From a bacterium (GTDB lineage Bacteria; Actinomycetota; Acidimicrobiia; Spongiisociales; Spongiisociaceae), in NCBI GenBank assembly GCA_028820935.1, contig JAPPHZ010000029.1, forward strand, positions 277,437 to 341,436: a stretch of 64,000 nt of DNA, in the 5' to 3' direction. Shown here piece after piece: positions 24,181-32,802 of this stretch (its first letter is position 1; every line of letters starts with the position of its first letter). The notes below the pieces were generated by a model. The model made no database searches. It was not told the DNA's origin and saw only the letters and a list, made by a program, of their open reading frames with translations. Both the position numbers and the translations under genes were made by a program.

Positions 24181-25098
24181 CTAGGGGGCCGGCTCGGCGG
24201 GTGGGCCGGGAACGGAGCCGGCGTCGAGCAACCTCCGGCCCGACGAGGTGAGAAGAGCGGCCGCCACCCCGACCACGGTGACGCCGCCGCCGAGCAGGTG
24301 GCTCAGGGTCATCATCTCTGCCAGGAACACCCACGCGATCGCACCGGCGAAGAACGGGATCGGCAGGTGGATGAGGGGAGGGATGTTGGCGGGGAGCCAG
24401 CGGAGGGACCAGGTCAGGAGCAAGGCGCTCGTGGTGCTTGGCAGGGCCACCACGCCGAGCACGCAAAGGAAGTCGGTACGGGTCATCTCACCGAAGTCGT
24501 GACCGGTGACCAGACCGAACATGGTCACGAAGACCGCGCCGGAGAAGACCGTGGCAACGTGCAGGGGGACGGTGTCGAGCGTCCTCCGGCCCACCTTGGT
24601 CACCACGAACTGCGTGGAGAGAAGCAGCACGGAGAGTACAGCCAGTGCCACGCCCACCGGGTGTCCGCTCGGTCCTGACGAGCCGCCCAGAACGACCACG
24701 GAGGCTCCGATCACGGCCACCAGCGTCCAGAGGCGGAACCGGATCCCGGGCCGCTCACCGAACAGGGGGATCGCCCAGAGCGCGATGAGCACCGGATTGA
24801 GCAGGAGGATGAGCGATGTGCCGGCCACCGATGTCAACTTGACGGCCTGGATGAAGGCCATCGTCGATGCGCCGTTCAGGCAGCCCGCCACCACGGGTGG
24901 CCACCACTCCCGCCCCTTGGGCCAGCGGAAGCTGAAACGCCGCAGCGCAGCCGACCCGGCCACGATGGCCAGGATCGTGAGCCAGCCCCGCCAGAACGCG
25001 AAGACCGGCGCAGCCGCGCCGGAAACCTGGACCAGCACGGGGCCGATGCTGTATCCCACGATGGATGCCGTGGCGGCGTAGAGCGGGCGACGGTCCAC
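24181..25098 (-). CDS. EamA-family (DMT) transporter
   Basis: The protein has 305 residues from the GTG at 25098, 7 bp after the stop of the methyltransferase gene. About ten hydrophobic segments in two EamA repeats: the first from LYAATASIVGYSIGPVLVQVSG, the second from VGVALAVLSVLLLSTQFVVTKVG. It is an inner-membrane exporter of unknown substrate. Little similarity in sequence to the EamA protein at 13.8 kb, so the two are not a recent duplication. Probably co-transcribed with the DNA methyltransferase. Confidence 0.8.
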   Translation of the reverse strand: MDRRPLYAATASIVGYSIGPVLVQVSGAAAPVFAFWRGWLTILAIVAGSAALRRFSFRWPKGREWWPPVVAGCLNGASTMAFIQAVKLTSVAGTSLILLLNPVLIALWAIPLFGERPGIRFRLWTLVAVIGASVVVLGGSSGPSGHPVGVALAVLSVLLLSTQFVVTKVGRRTLDTVPLHVATVFSGAVFVTMFGLVTGHDFGEMTRTDFLCVLGVVALPSTTSALLLTWSLRWLPANIPPLIHLPIPFFAGAIAWVFLAEMMTLSHLLGGGVTVVGVAAALLTSSGRRLLDAGSVPGPPAEPAP

Positions 25099-25105
25099 GG
25101 ACCGT

Positions 25106-26068
25106 TCAGCCGGAGGTCGGGATCGGTGGGGAAGTCGGCTGCTCGAGGTCGGCGAGGCGCGTCCTGGCCAACTCCACATAGGCCGGATCGTTGTCGTAGC
25201 CGACACCGCGGCGGTTGGAGGCGGCTGCGGCCACCAGGGTGGTTCCCGAACCCATGAACGGGTCCAGTACCAGATCGTCCTCGTAGGTGTACAGCCGGAT
25301 GAGGCGCGACGGGAGTTCCTCCGGGAACGGCGCCGGGTGGCCGACGCGGGTGGCGGACGCGGGCCGTATCTGCCAGACGTCCAGCGTCGCCTCCATGAAC
25401 TGCTCGGGGGTGATCGTGGGTCGGTGGGGAAGGCCGGCGGCTTGCCGCCGGGCGAGGGATAGGGCACGGTCGAACCGGCCCTTGCTGGCCACCACCACCC
25501 GCTCGGTCAGATCCCGGAGTACCGGATTGGCGGGGCTGCACCACGAACCCCAAGCGCAGGATCCGCCCGCGCCCCTGGCCTTGGTCCAGATGATCTCGCC
25601 TCTCAGCAGGAGGCCCAGATCGTCCTGGAGGATGCCGGTCACGTCGGCGCTGAGGCTCCGGTAGGGCTTTCGTCCCAGGTTCGCCACGTTCACAGCGATC
25701 CGTCCCCCGGGTTCCAGGACCCGCACGCACTCGGTAAACACCTCCCTAAGGAGGCTCAGGTATTCCATGTACGACTCGGGTACCCGGCGACCGGCGACTG
25801 CCTGCTCGTACTCCTTCCCCACGAAGTAGGGAGGTGAGGTGACCACCAGGGCCACGCAGTTCTCGGGAAGGTGGTGCATGTCGCGGCTGTCGCCCAGGAT
25901 GGCGCGGGGCTGGTCGAAGCCCGGCGCCGGCACCACCCGGTCGTCATCGGAGATGTCGGGCGCCGGGAAGCGATCGTAGAAAGCCGAGGAGTCGTGACCC
26001 TCGCGCCGACCCGAGCCGAAGGCCGAGGTCGCCGTGCCTCTTCGCGGTCGCTCCATCCTGCCTGACAT
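25106..26068 (-). CDS. Site-specific DNA methyltransferase, beta-class amino-MTase
   Basis: The protein has 320 residues from the ATG at 26068; an earlier ATG at 26167 would overlap the divergent doxX gene. Catalytic motif IV is TSPPYFVG near residue 76 and the SAM motif I is DPFMGSGTTLVAAAAS near 268. Motif IV before motif I defines the beta class; TSPPY is common in N4-cytosine enzymes but also occurs in N6-adenine ones. No restriction endonuclease gene is adjacent, so it looks like an orphan enzyme acting on chromosomal sites. Target sequence unknown. The first 30 residues are a low-complexity basic leader. Confidence 0.85.
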   Translation of the reverse strand: MSGRMERPRRGTATSAFGSGRREGHDSSAFYDRFPAPDISDDDRVVPAPGFDQPRAILGDSRDMHHLPENCVALVVTSPPYFVGKEYEQAVAGRRVPESYMEYLSLLREVFTECVRVLEPGGRIAVNVANLGRKPYRSLSADVTGILQDDLGLLLRGEIIWTKARGAGGSCAWGSWCSPANPVLRDLTERVVVASKGRFDRALSLARRQAAGLPHRPTITPEQFMEATLDVWQIRPASATRVGHPAPFPEELPSRLIRLYTYEDDLVLDPFMGSGTTLVAAAASNRRGVGYDNDPAYVELARTRLADLEQPTSPPIPTSG

Positions 26069-26157
26069 TCCCCGGTTCCGTCCCCGGCGAGTGTACCGCT
26101 CGGCCTCTATCGTGCTTACCGGCATCGAAGCGCGGGATTCCGGACAAGGAGGTCCAG

Positions 26158-26568
26158 ATGGAAGCATTGATACTGATCGGTCGGATCCTCTTCTCGCTGA
26201 TCTTCATCGGGGCCGGCATCGGGCACCTGGCCGACGCGGAGGGTTCCTCCAGGTATGCGGAGTCGAGGGACGCACCCTCCAGCGGAATAGTCATCCGGCT
26301 CTCGGGTGTGCTGATCGCCGCGGGTGGGCTGGGCGTTATGTTCGGCGTCTGGATGGACCTGGCCGCGCTCGGGTTGGCCGTCTACTGCCTGCTCACCGCG
26401 TTGCTGGTCCACCACTTCTGGACGGACGAGGCGCGTGACCTGCAGCTCGAGATGTCCATGTTCATGAAGAACGTCTCGATGGCCGGCGCCGGCCTGATGA
26501 TCTTCGCGCTGTCCGCGGGTGGCGTAGAAATGGGTTGGCAGCTCGGGCCATCCCTCTTCAGCCTGTAG
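26158..26568 (+). CDS. DoxX family membrane protein
   Basis: The protein has 136 residues with four hydrophobic helices (near 3-22, 45-68, 70-90 and 108-126), the usual DoxX/DoxD topology. The start ILIGRILFSLIFIGAGIGHLAD is the conserved DoxX N-terminus. Functions of DoxX proteins are varied and mostly unassigned; some take part in redox or oxidative-stress membrane complexes. An AAGGAGG Shine-Dalgarno lies just before the ATG. Divergent from the methyltransferase. Confidence 0.82.
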   Translation: MEALILIGRILFSLIFIGAGIGHLADAEGSSRYAESRDAPSSGIVIRLSGVLIAAGGLGVMFGVWMDLAALGLAVYCLLTALLVHHFWTDEARDLQLEMSMFMKNVSMAGAGLMIFALSAGGVEMGWQLGPSLFSL

Positions 26569-26647
26569 AACGGTCCTCAGGCCGGATGGGAGCAACCGCG
26601 ACGGAGACGATCTCGTCCTGACCCGCCTCGGCGGAGAGTAGGTGACG

Positions 26648-27451
26648 TCAGTCGTCGGGAGGCGGATGCTGGACTGCTGTGCATCCGATCACGATCTGGC
26701 CGAAGTCGACGGCCGCTCCGGTCATCATGCCCGACTCGTCGGACGCCAGGAACGCCACCGCCCTGGCCACCTCAGAGGTCTTTAGAAGCCTCCCGAAGGG
26801 CTGGTCGGCCTCGGCCTTCTCGAGCCATCGTTGGTCGTCGCCGTGGAAGCTGGTCCTGACGGCGTGCTCGCCGGGGGTGTCCGTCCAACCGATGTTGAGG
26901 ACGTTGACCCGGATCCGATCCCAGAGCACCGAGTTGGCCACGTTCTTGGTGAGGGTCACCAGGGCGCCCTTGGTGGTGGAGTAGATGGTCAGTTGGGGAC
27001 CACCGCCGTGGGCCGCCACCGAGGCGATGTTGACGATCGAGCCTTCGATGCCCTCGCGGCGCATGAGGCGGATGGCGCCCTGCATGAGCAGGAAGGGGGC
27101 CCGGACGTTGACCGCCATGAGGTGATCGAACAGCTCGACGGTGGTGTCCTCGACCGTGGCGCGTTGCGTGTCGCCGGCCGCGTTGACCAGAACGTCGATC
27201 CGCCCGAACTCCCGGTCGGTTATGTCGATCAGGTTGCCGACCGCGCCCGGATCGCCTAGGTCGGCGGGCGCGAACACCGTCCGGCACGCGGCATCGTTCA
27301 AGCGGGCGGCAACCGCATCGCCTCTCTCCTCGTTCCGCCCGGTCACCACCAGCCCGGACAGGCCCTCGTCCACCAGCCGGACGGCGATAGCCTCGCCCAG
27401 GCCCTGGGTACTGCCGGTTATCAGCGCGACCTTGCCGTCGAATCGTCCCAT
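26648..27451 (-). CDS. Short-chain dehydrogenase/reductase
   Basis: The protein has 267 residues, classical SDR length. The cofactor loop is TGSTQGLGEAIA at residues 12-23, with DLGDPG for adenine contact and NAAGDT at the strand-4 motif. The catalytic Tyr normally in YxxxK appears as YSTTKGAL, preceded by Ser in NIASVAAHGG. Arg after the third strand (TGRNEERGD) favours NADP(H). Substrate unknown. It lies 20 bp after the stop of the downstream-oriented D-hydroxyacid dehydrogenase gene on the same strand, so the two probably share a transcript. Confidence 0.88.
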   Translation of the reverse strand: MGRFDGKVALITGSTQGLGEAIAVRLVDEGLSGLVVTGRNEERGDAVAARLNDAACRTVFAPADLGDPGAVGNLIDITDREFGRIDVLVNAAGDTQRATVEDTTVELFDHLMAVNVRAPFLLMQGAIRLMRREGIEGSIVNIASVAAHGGGPQLTIYSTTKGALVTLTKNVANSVLWDRIRVNVLNIGWTDTPGEHAVRTSFHGDDQRWLEKAEADQPFGRLLKTSEVARAVAFLASDESGMMTGAAVDFGQIVIGCTAVQHPPPDD

Positions 27452-27471
27452 GACCCCTTCCTATCGTCGCT

Positions 27472-28452
27472 TCATCGGGCGCCGTCCAGGCGGGCGAGCA
27501 CGCCGGGCCAGGCGTCCGGATTGAGGAGATGGGGCGGTTGCTGCCCGTCCAGCACCATGAGAGCCTGGCGGACGGCCGTACTGAACATGCGCTCCCGGGC
27601 CTCCGGCGTGGAGGAGGCCACATGGGGCGTCACAATCACGTCAGTGTGGTGGAGCAACGGATGATCGGGGCGGAGGGGCTCGGGATCGGTGACGTCCAGC
27701 CCGGCAGCCGACAGTTGCCCGCTGTCCAGGGCATCGATCAGGGCATCGTGGTCGACCAGGCCTCCCCGGGCGGCGTTCACGAGCAACGCCCCCTTCTTCA
27801 TGGCGGCGAAGGCACCGGCGTTGAACATCCTGTAGTTGCCGGCGCTCATCGGGACATGGACCGAGACTGCATCGCTCCGGCCCAGTAGTTCCTCCAGCGT
27901 CCGGGCGCGCTCAACACCAGGCGGGAACGCCTCGTCAGGCAAGTAGGGGTCGTGGGCCAGGACCTCCATACCCAGAGCCGCTCCTACCGCGCCGACCCTC
28001 CGGGCGATCCGTCCGTATCCCACCAGGCCCAGGGTCTTGCCGTCCAGTTCTGTCGCTTCGTGCCTCAAGTAGTAGTTGCCCATACCCTCCCGAAGCCGCT
28101 CGCTCGACCGGACGAGTTGCTTGGCGGCGGCCAGGAGGAGGGCTACGGAGTGCTCGGCAGTGGGAACGGTCGGACCTTGAGGGACGTTGCACGCCGCGAT
28201 CCCGCGGCGCGTGGCGGCTTCGAGATCGACGGTGTCGTAGCCGATACCGGTGCGGAACACGCCCAGCAGGTCGGGGGCGCGATCGAAGAGGGTGTCGTTG
28301 TAATCGAGCCGCGCCGCGATGGCGGCCTGGGCGGTCGAGATTCCGGCAGGAGGGTCGTCGTCCCGTCCCGGACCAAGCATGTCGACGGATGGGGGCACGA
28401 ACGGCATGAGCTCGGGCGTCACCCTCCGCTCGAACCAGATCCGGTAACCCAA
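27472..28452 (-). CDS. D-isomer-specific 2-hydroxyacid dehydrogenase
   Basis: The protein has 326 residues with a TTG start at 28452. The NAD loop GLVGYGRIARRVG lies near residue 140, followed by HDPYLP. Active-site residues are R in NAARGGLVD, E in DPEPLRPDHPL and H in VTPHVASST. The family oxidises D-2-hydroxyacids or phosphoglycerate; lacking a regulatory ACT domain and any ser genes nearby, it is not clearly SerA. It is in an apparent operon with the SDR gene. Confidence 0.87.
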   Translation of the reverse strand: MGYRIWFERRVTPELMPFVPPSVDMLGPGRDDDPPAGISTAQAAIAARLDYNDTLFDRAPDLLGVFRTGIGYDTVDLEAATRRGIAACNVPQGPTVPTAEHSVALLLAAAKQLVRSSERLREGMGNYYLRHEATELDGKTLGLVGYGRIARRVGAVGAALGMEVLAHDPYLPDEAFPPGVERARTLEELLGRSDAVSVHVPMSAGNYRMFNAGAFAAMKKGALLVNAARGGLVDHDALIDALDSGQLSAAGLDVTDPEPLRPDHPLLHHTDVIVTPHVASSTPEARERMFSTAVRQALMVLDGQQPPHLLNPDAWPGVLARLDGAR

Positions 28453-28526
28453 GTCCTCCTCCTAGACGTGCAGACACTTGTCTCGGATAGGAGCGGGGAG
28501 GATACCGCACCGCGTGCGCCCGGTTA

Positions 28527-29687
28527 TCAGAAGGCGTTCCTCCACTTGGGCCGGCGCAGGAACACCACCAGCGGGGTGAGCGCCACCGCAGCCGCGGTTA
28601 TCACGAAGAGAGATCTCGGTCCGGCGGCTTCGTAGATGGGCGCGGCGGCAAAGGCGCCGATCGCAGCCAGCACGAACCCGTACGCCTCCACGAGGCCCTG
28701 CGCTTCGGCCGCCTGGCTGGCAGGCGCGGCCCTGGCCACGGCGGCCTGACCGGGCAGGGTCACGAAGGCCCAGCAGCCGGCGTGCAGGGCGCCTACAACC
28801 AGGAGGGGAAGCACCGCCGACACCAACCCGTAGCCGGCCAGGAGGGGGAGCCCGATCACCGCCGCCACCAGGCCCAGCCGGATCGGGTTCACACGGTCCG
28901 ACAACCGGCCGCTGACCGGCGTGAGCACGATGGCGGGCAGGGCTATCACCAGAAATCCGACGCCGGTCAGCCACGGGCGGGCCCCGAGATCGGTCATGTA
29001 CCGGGACCAGATCGCATCGATGACGCCGACGTAGAGCCAGTTGGAGGCGGCCAGCAGCAGTCCGGACATGAAGCCCGGCAGGGCGGAGAGGCGGCGGCGG
29101 CTGAGCCTGATGGTCGGCCGCTCGTACTCTCCGGGCCGGACCGCCGGCAGGGCCAGCAGCACTACCACTCCGGCCGCGGCGGTTACCAGGAACGGGATGG
29201 CCAGGCCGAACTCGTTTAGCACCCCTCCGAGCACGGGCCCGACCAGGATCCCGCCGAGCATCGCCACCATCAGCGAGCTCAGAGCCTGTCCATGGCGGTC
29301 CGGGGACCAGCTCAGCATCACCCGGCGCGCCGCTCCCACCGAGACCCCCTCGGCGATGCCCATGAGCGCCCGGGCCGCAACCCACTGCCAGAGCTCCACC
29401 GCGAAGACCATCCAGAGCAGCGACATCACCAGCAGGACGCACCCTAGGGTGATCAGGCGCAGCTCCCAGCCCCGGTCGGCCAGCGGGGTCAGCCAGATGT
29501 TGCCGAACAAGGTCATCGCGAACGGTATGCCGGCGAGCAGGCCCAGGGACCAGGTGGGAAACCCGAACCGGTCCTGGATCACGGCCAGGAGCGAGAAGAT
29601 GACGCCGATGCCCGTGGCCAGTGTGGCGATATAGGAGAGGAGGATTAACCGGGGGAGCCGGTAGGCGGAGGGGATGCGGGTGGACAC
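28527..29687 (-). CDS. Major facilitator superfamily transporter
   Basis: The protein has 386 residues with a GTG start and about 12 hydrophobic segments. The loop between helices 2 and 3 contains NIWLTPLADRGWELR, the MFS motif-A region. RVMLSWSPDRHGQALS near 110 and PVSGRLSDRVNPIRLG in the second half repeat the A motif. Likely a proton-driven exporter in the inner membrane; the substrate is unknown. Upstream of the hydroxyacid dehydrogenase on the same strand by 74 bp. Confidence 0.87.
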   Translation of the reverse strand: MSTRIPSAYRLPRLILLSYIATLATGIGVIFSLLAVIQDRFGFPTWSLGLLAGIPFAMTLFGNIWLTPLADRGWELRLITLGCVLLVMSLLWMVFAVELWQWVAARALMGIAEGVSVGAARRVMLSWSPDRHGQALSSLMVAMLGGILVGPVLGGVLNEFGLAIPFLVTAAAGVVVLLALPAVRPGEYERPTIRLSRRRLSALPGFMSGLLLAASNWLYVGVIDAIWSRYMTDLGARPWLTGVGFLVIALPAIVLTPVSGRLSDRVNPIRLGLVAAVIGLPLLAGYGLVSAVLPLLVVGALHAGCWAFVTLPGQAAVARAAPASQAAEAQGLVEAYGFVLAAIGAFAAAPIYEAAGPRSLFVITAAAVALTPLVVFLRRPKWRNAF

Positions 29688-29699
29688 GCGCCGACCATC

Positions 29700-30398
29700 C
29701 TAACGGTCGGCCCCCGGACCGGCCCGCGGGCAGCGACCCGACGGGGACTCGGTGGTGGAGTCGATCGCCTCGAGGAAGATGTCGATCTCGTGCGCTGCGG
29801 TGGCGTAGGTGATCTCATCGATCCGGTCGGTGGCGTAGACCACTCCGATCATCTCGTCGTGATGGTTGAGCAGCGGCCCACCCGAGTAGCCGGCCGCTGC
29901 GGGAGCGCGAACCCGGACGTTGTCCCGGCGTACGGAGGTCTCCTCGTCGTAGATGTTGCGACCCACGGCGACGATCAGATCGGCGTCGGCGAACGGAACC
30001 TCGGCCCGATCCTGGCCGCCGCGGAGCCGGATCAGGCGTCCACTTTCTCCGGCCACGGCTCGGGCCACGGTGAGGATGGGTCGGTCCACGGAGGGAGCTC
30101 GCAGCAGGGCCAGGTCTCGATCGAAGTCGATGCCGACCAGCGTGGCGGCATGCTCCGAGCCGTCCTCGAAGGTGACGGTCAGGCCGCCCTCCGAGCCGGC
30201 CACGTTGTGCGCCACCGTCACTAGGTAGTGCCGGTCGATGGAGACCGCCGAGCCGACCATGTCCTGACCGCAGACCCGACCCCGCAGCTGGGCGATCGCA
30301 TCGAACGGATCGGTGGCGATGGCCGGTTCCGGCGATCCGCACGCGGCTACCAAGAGCGCCAGACCGAGCGCGAGCCGGCTCACGACCAGGAGGAGCAC
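29700..30398 (-). CDS. Trypsin-like serine protease, lipoprotein
   Basis: The protein has 232 residues with a GTG start. The signal sequence ends in the lipobox LVAAC, so the protein is predicted to be lipid-anchored outside the membrane. The chymotrypsin-fold triad is readable: His in LVTVAHN, Asp in DFDRDLALLR, Ser in GYSGGPLLN. It resembles the DegP/HtrA protease domain but lacks a PDZ domain. Two cysteines (VCGQD and the C-terminal GRCPR) may be paired. Located 12 bp before the MFS gene on the same strand. Confidence 0.85.
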   Translation of the reverse strand: MLLLVVSRLALGLALLVAACGSPEPAIATDPFDAIAQLRGRVCGQDMVGSAVSIDRHYLVTVAHNVAGSEGGLTVTFEDGSEHAATLVGIDFDRDLALLRAPSVDRPILTVARAVAGESGRLIRLRGGQDRAEVPFADADLIVAVGRNIYDEETSVRRDNVRVRAPAAAGYSGGPLLNHHDEMIGVVYATDRIDEITYATAAHEIDIFLEAIDSTTESPSGRCPRAGPGADR

Positions 30399-30521
30399 TC
30401 CGGTCGGAACCGGGCCGGCAGGGCGTGAAGGGGGCTGGGCGTTCGCTCGAGAAACTCCGAGCTGCGGTGCCGCGTGATGGTGCTGTCGGACCGGGTGGCG
30501 AATGGACGCTCTGGTACGGAC

Positions 30522-30540
30522 CTTTCCAGCACCCTCCTAG
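30522..30540. other. Possible single end of a palindromic element
   Basis: CTTTCCAGCACCCTCC at 30522-30537 followed by TAG resembles the right end of the element at 40903-41004 (CTTTTTCAGCACCCTCC). No matching left end was found in the 120 bp upstream, so it is at best a remnant. Confidence 0.3.
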
Positions 30541-30551
30541 AGTAGGAGGCG

Positions 30552-31022
30552 ATGGATTCCTTGGAGGCGTCGCTCGATCCCAAGCCGAGTGTCGAGTACG
30601 CCATGTTGGCCGACGCTGTCCAGGCGGTGGGCGGCAAGCTCTACATCCTGGGCGGGGGCTGGGAGCTGCTCTACGTCGAGTCCTTCCCGGCTCGCCATCC
30701 CTCCATAGGCGTCGGAATCCGGCTGCGCGTCCCCTGGCCCTTCGCGGACTCCTTCAGGCTGTCGGTGGACCTGATGAATGAGGACGGCCGGAGCCTCCTC
30801 GGCAACACCCGGTTCACCCGGACGGTCCAGGTACGGCCACCGGTCAGGCGTCTCCCCGGAGCAGAAATGGGGATGACCCGGGCCTTCACCTTCAACAACC
30901 TGGTGTTCCCCGGGCCGGGCGGCTACTCCTTTGCGATCTACGTCGAGAATGACGAGGTGTTCCGGATTCCCTTCCGGGTCCTGGAGCGGGCCCGCCGGGC
31001 GCCCCGGGCCGGCGGCGGCTGA
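30552..31022 (+). CDS. DUF6941-like protein
   Basis: The protein has 156 residues. The stretch YAMLADAVQAVGGKLYILGGGWELL near residues 16-40 and the later FTFNNLVFPGPGGYSFAIYVEN resemble an actinobacterial family of unknown function (DUF6941), seemingly an all-beta cytosolic protein. AGGAGG sits only 2 nt before the ATG, unusually close, so a slightly later start is possible. No signal peptide. It stands alone between divergent protease and convergent aconitase X genes. Confidence 0.7.
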   Translation: MDSLEASLDPKPSVEYAMLADAVQAVGGKLYILGGGWELLYVESFPARHPSIGVGIRLRVPWPFADSFRLSVDLMNEDGRSLLGNTRFTRTVQVRPPVRRLPGAEMGMTRAFTFNNLVFPGPGGYSFAIYVENDEVFRIPFRVLERARRAPRAGGG

Positions 31023-31042
31023 GATCCATCAGCGCCACAGGG

Positions 31043-31453
31043 TCAGAACTGCTCGATCCTGCCGGCGGTCCGGATTCGAGTGGTCCGGCCCGAGACCAGC
31101 AGCTCGTAGCCTTCACCGGCCACCACCAGCGGGCAACCCCGGTCCGGGTAGAGCTCCGATGCCACGATCAGCCCCACCACCAGGATCGGGTCGACCTGCT
31201 GTAGCACCAGCGCGGCGGGCGCGGTCCTGAGGCGCACCGACTCGGCCAGAACCGCGGAACCACCCGATGATCCCCTACCGCCCGGGAGGATGAGAACACG
31301 ACCGGCGGTCGGCTGCCCGTGCTGGGGATGGTGGGCGTCGATGATGGTTCCGTCCAGGGGATCGATCCCTCCCCACCAGCTCAGAGGTTGGTCGAGAACC
31401 AGGCTCGGACCCTCGGCGATGCCCGGAACGATGGCGGTGGCGCCGATGCTCAC
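31043..31453 (-). CDS. Aconitase X swivel domain subunit (DUF126)
   Basis: The protein has 136 residues from the GTG at 31453, which overlaps the stop of the large subunit gene by 4 nt. The typical swivel-domain features are LSWWGGIDPLDGTIID near residues 18-33 and the Ser-bearing loop LPGGRGSSGGSAVLAE near 52-67. With the large subunit it forms a two-chain aconitase X, a dehydratase acting on cis-3-hydroxy-L-proline, phosphomevalonate or a related acid. The substrate cannot be fixed here. Confidence 0.88.
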   Translation of the reverse strand: MSIGATAIVPGIAEGPSLVLDQPLSWWGGIDPLDGTIIDAHHPQHGQPTAGRVLILPGGRGSSGGSAVLAESVRLRTAPAALVLQQVDPILVVGLIVASELYPDRGCPLVVAGEGYELLVSGRTTRIRTAGRIEQF

Positions 31454-32697
31454 CACGGCCGCCGCTCCCTGATCACCCGACCCCCTACCGCCGACTCCAC
31501 GCAGTCGGAGGCTGAACCGAACACCACGTCGATACCGAGGTTGCCGGGTGCGTAGTAGGCCCACTTGGCGGAGTCGGTCATCGCTGCTCCGGAGCCGGCG
31601 GGAAGGATCGAGGTCACGTAGGTGCAGGTGTCCACCACGAACACCACCCCGGCCTCCTCCAGGCGCCTCACGACCTCGGAGGACGAAGCCAGGACGTCCC
31701 TTCCCGTGTTCACGTAGAGCGTCACGTCCGGGTGGATCGGGCGACCTGCCAGAAGGTCCTGGAGCCGGGCGATCTGGCGGGCCGAGTAGTGGGGCGTTCC
31801 CAGGTTCACCGTGCGCAGGTTCCCCGCGCCGGCATTCGACAGGTCCCGGTAGGCGCGCGTGATAGCGTCCGTGGTAACCCTCACCAGGCGCGGCTGGATA
31901 CCTCCGGTGGCGCTCGCCAGGGTGGGGGCCTCGGGCGTGATCCCGACCACATGCATCATGCCGACCGCTCCCGACGTGGCCGCTCCCGCACCCAGGATCT
32001 TGAGCTGATCCTCCGTCGCCGATTCGATGCCGGTGATGGCGGGAACCTCGGATCCGGCCTCGCGTCCCACCAGGATTCCCAGCACGGCGAAGAACTCGTC
32101 GGTGAGCCGCGCCCTCTCCGCTATCCCCGAGACATCGATCCTGACACGGGCGCGGCGGTGCCCGTCCAGGTAGAGGCCGAACTCCGGCGCTCGGCCGGTG
32201 AGGGCGGCGGCCATGTCGGCGAAGTCGCCGAACCGGGGTGTCCGGGCGCCGAGCACCGAGTTGGCGAACACGATGGCGTTCGACTCCCCCCAGGCGACGC
32301 GATCGCCGAAGCCGGGACGCTCCTCCAACTGGTAGGGAGCGCAGGTCCAGGTCGGGGAGGCGCCCATGTCGAGGTAGGCCCGCGTCATGGCCAGGGCGGC
32401 ATCCCGGGTCGCGTCGTCCCCGCGGAAGAGATCGGGATGGAGCAGATCCAGCGAGGAGACGTTGAGGGTGGTGGGCACGGCCACTCTGCCACCCTCGTCA
32501 CGCAGCCGGGTGGCGAAGTCCAGGCTGGCCCGGCCGAGATACAGCGTGCCGTCGATGTGGGCGCCCGAGATGTCGATCATCCGGCGGGCGCCGGTGGCGC
32601 GCGCCATGCCCACCAGGATGCGCATGGCGAGGGCCTGTGCCTCGCTGCCCTCGCCGCGCAGCATGGCCTGATCCTCGTCGGCCAGGAAGGGGTTCAT
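31450..32697 (-). CDS. Aconitase X catalytic subunit (DUF521)
   Basis: The protein has 415 residues, about the normal length of the large AcnX subunit. Family features are the N-terminal LADEDQAMLRGEGSEAQALAMRILVGMA, the GESNAIVFANSVLGARTPRFGD stretch near 137-158, and VDTCTYVTSILP near 357 whose Cys is a candidate Fe-S or metal ligand. Together with the swivel subunit it should dehydrate a hydroxy acid. Known relatives are cis-3-hydroxyproline dehydratase and the archaeal phosphomevalonate dehydratase. No proline or mevalonate genes lie near, so the pathway is open. Confidence 0.88.
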   Translation of the reverse strand: MNPFLADEDQAMLRGEGSEAQALAMRILVGMARATGARRMIDISGAHIDGTLYLGRASLDFATRLRDEGGRVAVPTTLNVSSLDLLHPDLFRGDDATRDAALAMTRAYLDMGASPTWTCAPYQLEERPGFGDRVAWGESNAIVFANSVLGARTPRFGDFADMAAALTGRAPEFGLYLDGHRRARVRIDVSGIAERARLTDEFFAVLGILVGREAGSEVPAITGIESATEDQLKILGAGAATSGAVGMMHVVGITPEAPTLASATGGIQPRLVRVTTDAITRAYRDLSNAGAGNLRTVNLGTPHYSARQIARLQDLLAGRPIHPDVTLYVNTGRDVLASSSEVVRRLEEAGVVFVVDTCTYVTSILPAGSGAAMTDSAKWAYYAPGNLGIDVVFGSASDCVESAVGGRVIRERRPW

Positions 32698-32802
32698 TCA
32701 CGTCCTGTGTGGTCGGCGCCGGTCGCGGATTGTATTGGTCGGGTCGGCTCGGACTCGCCGGGCGTAGCTGGAGGCTCCGATCGCCACTACTCTCGGCGGT
32801 CA

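Noticed and set aside
31732-32802. Upstream extension of the class V aminotransferase frame at 32803
   Set aside because: The extension lies antisense to the aconitase X catalytic gene and has no family similarity; the aminotransferase homology starts at 32803.
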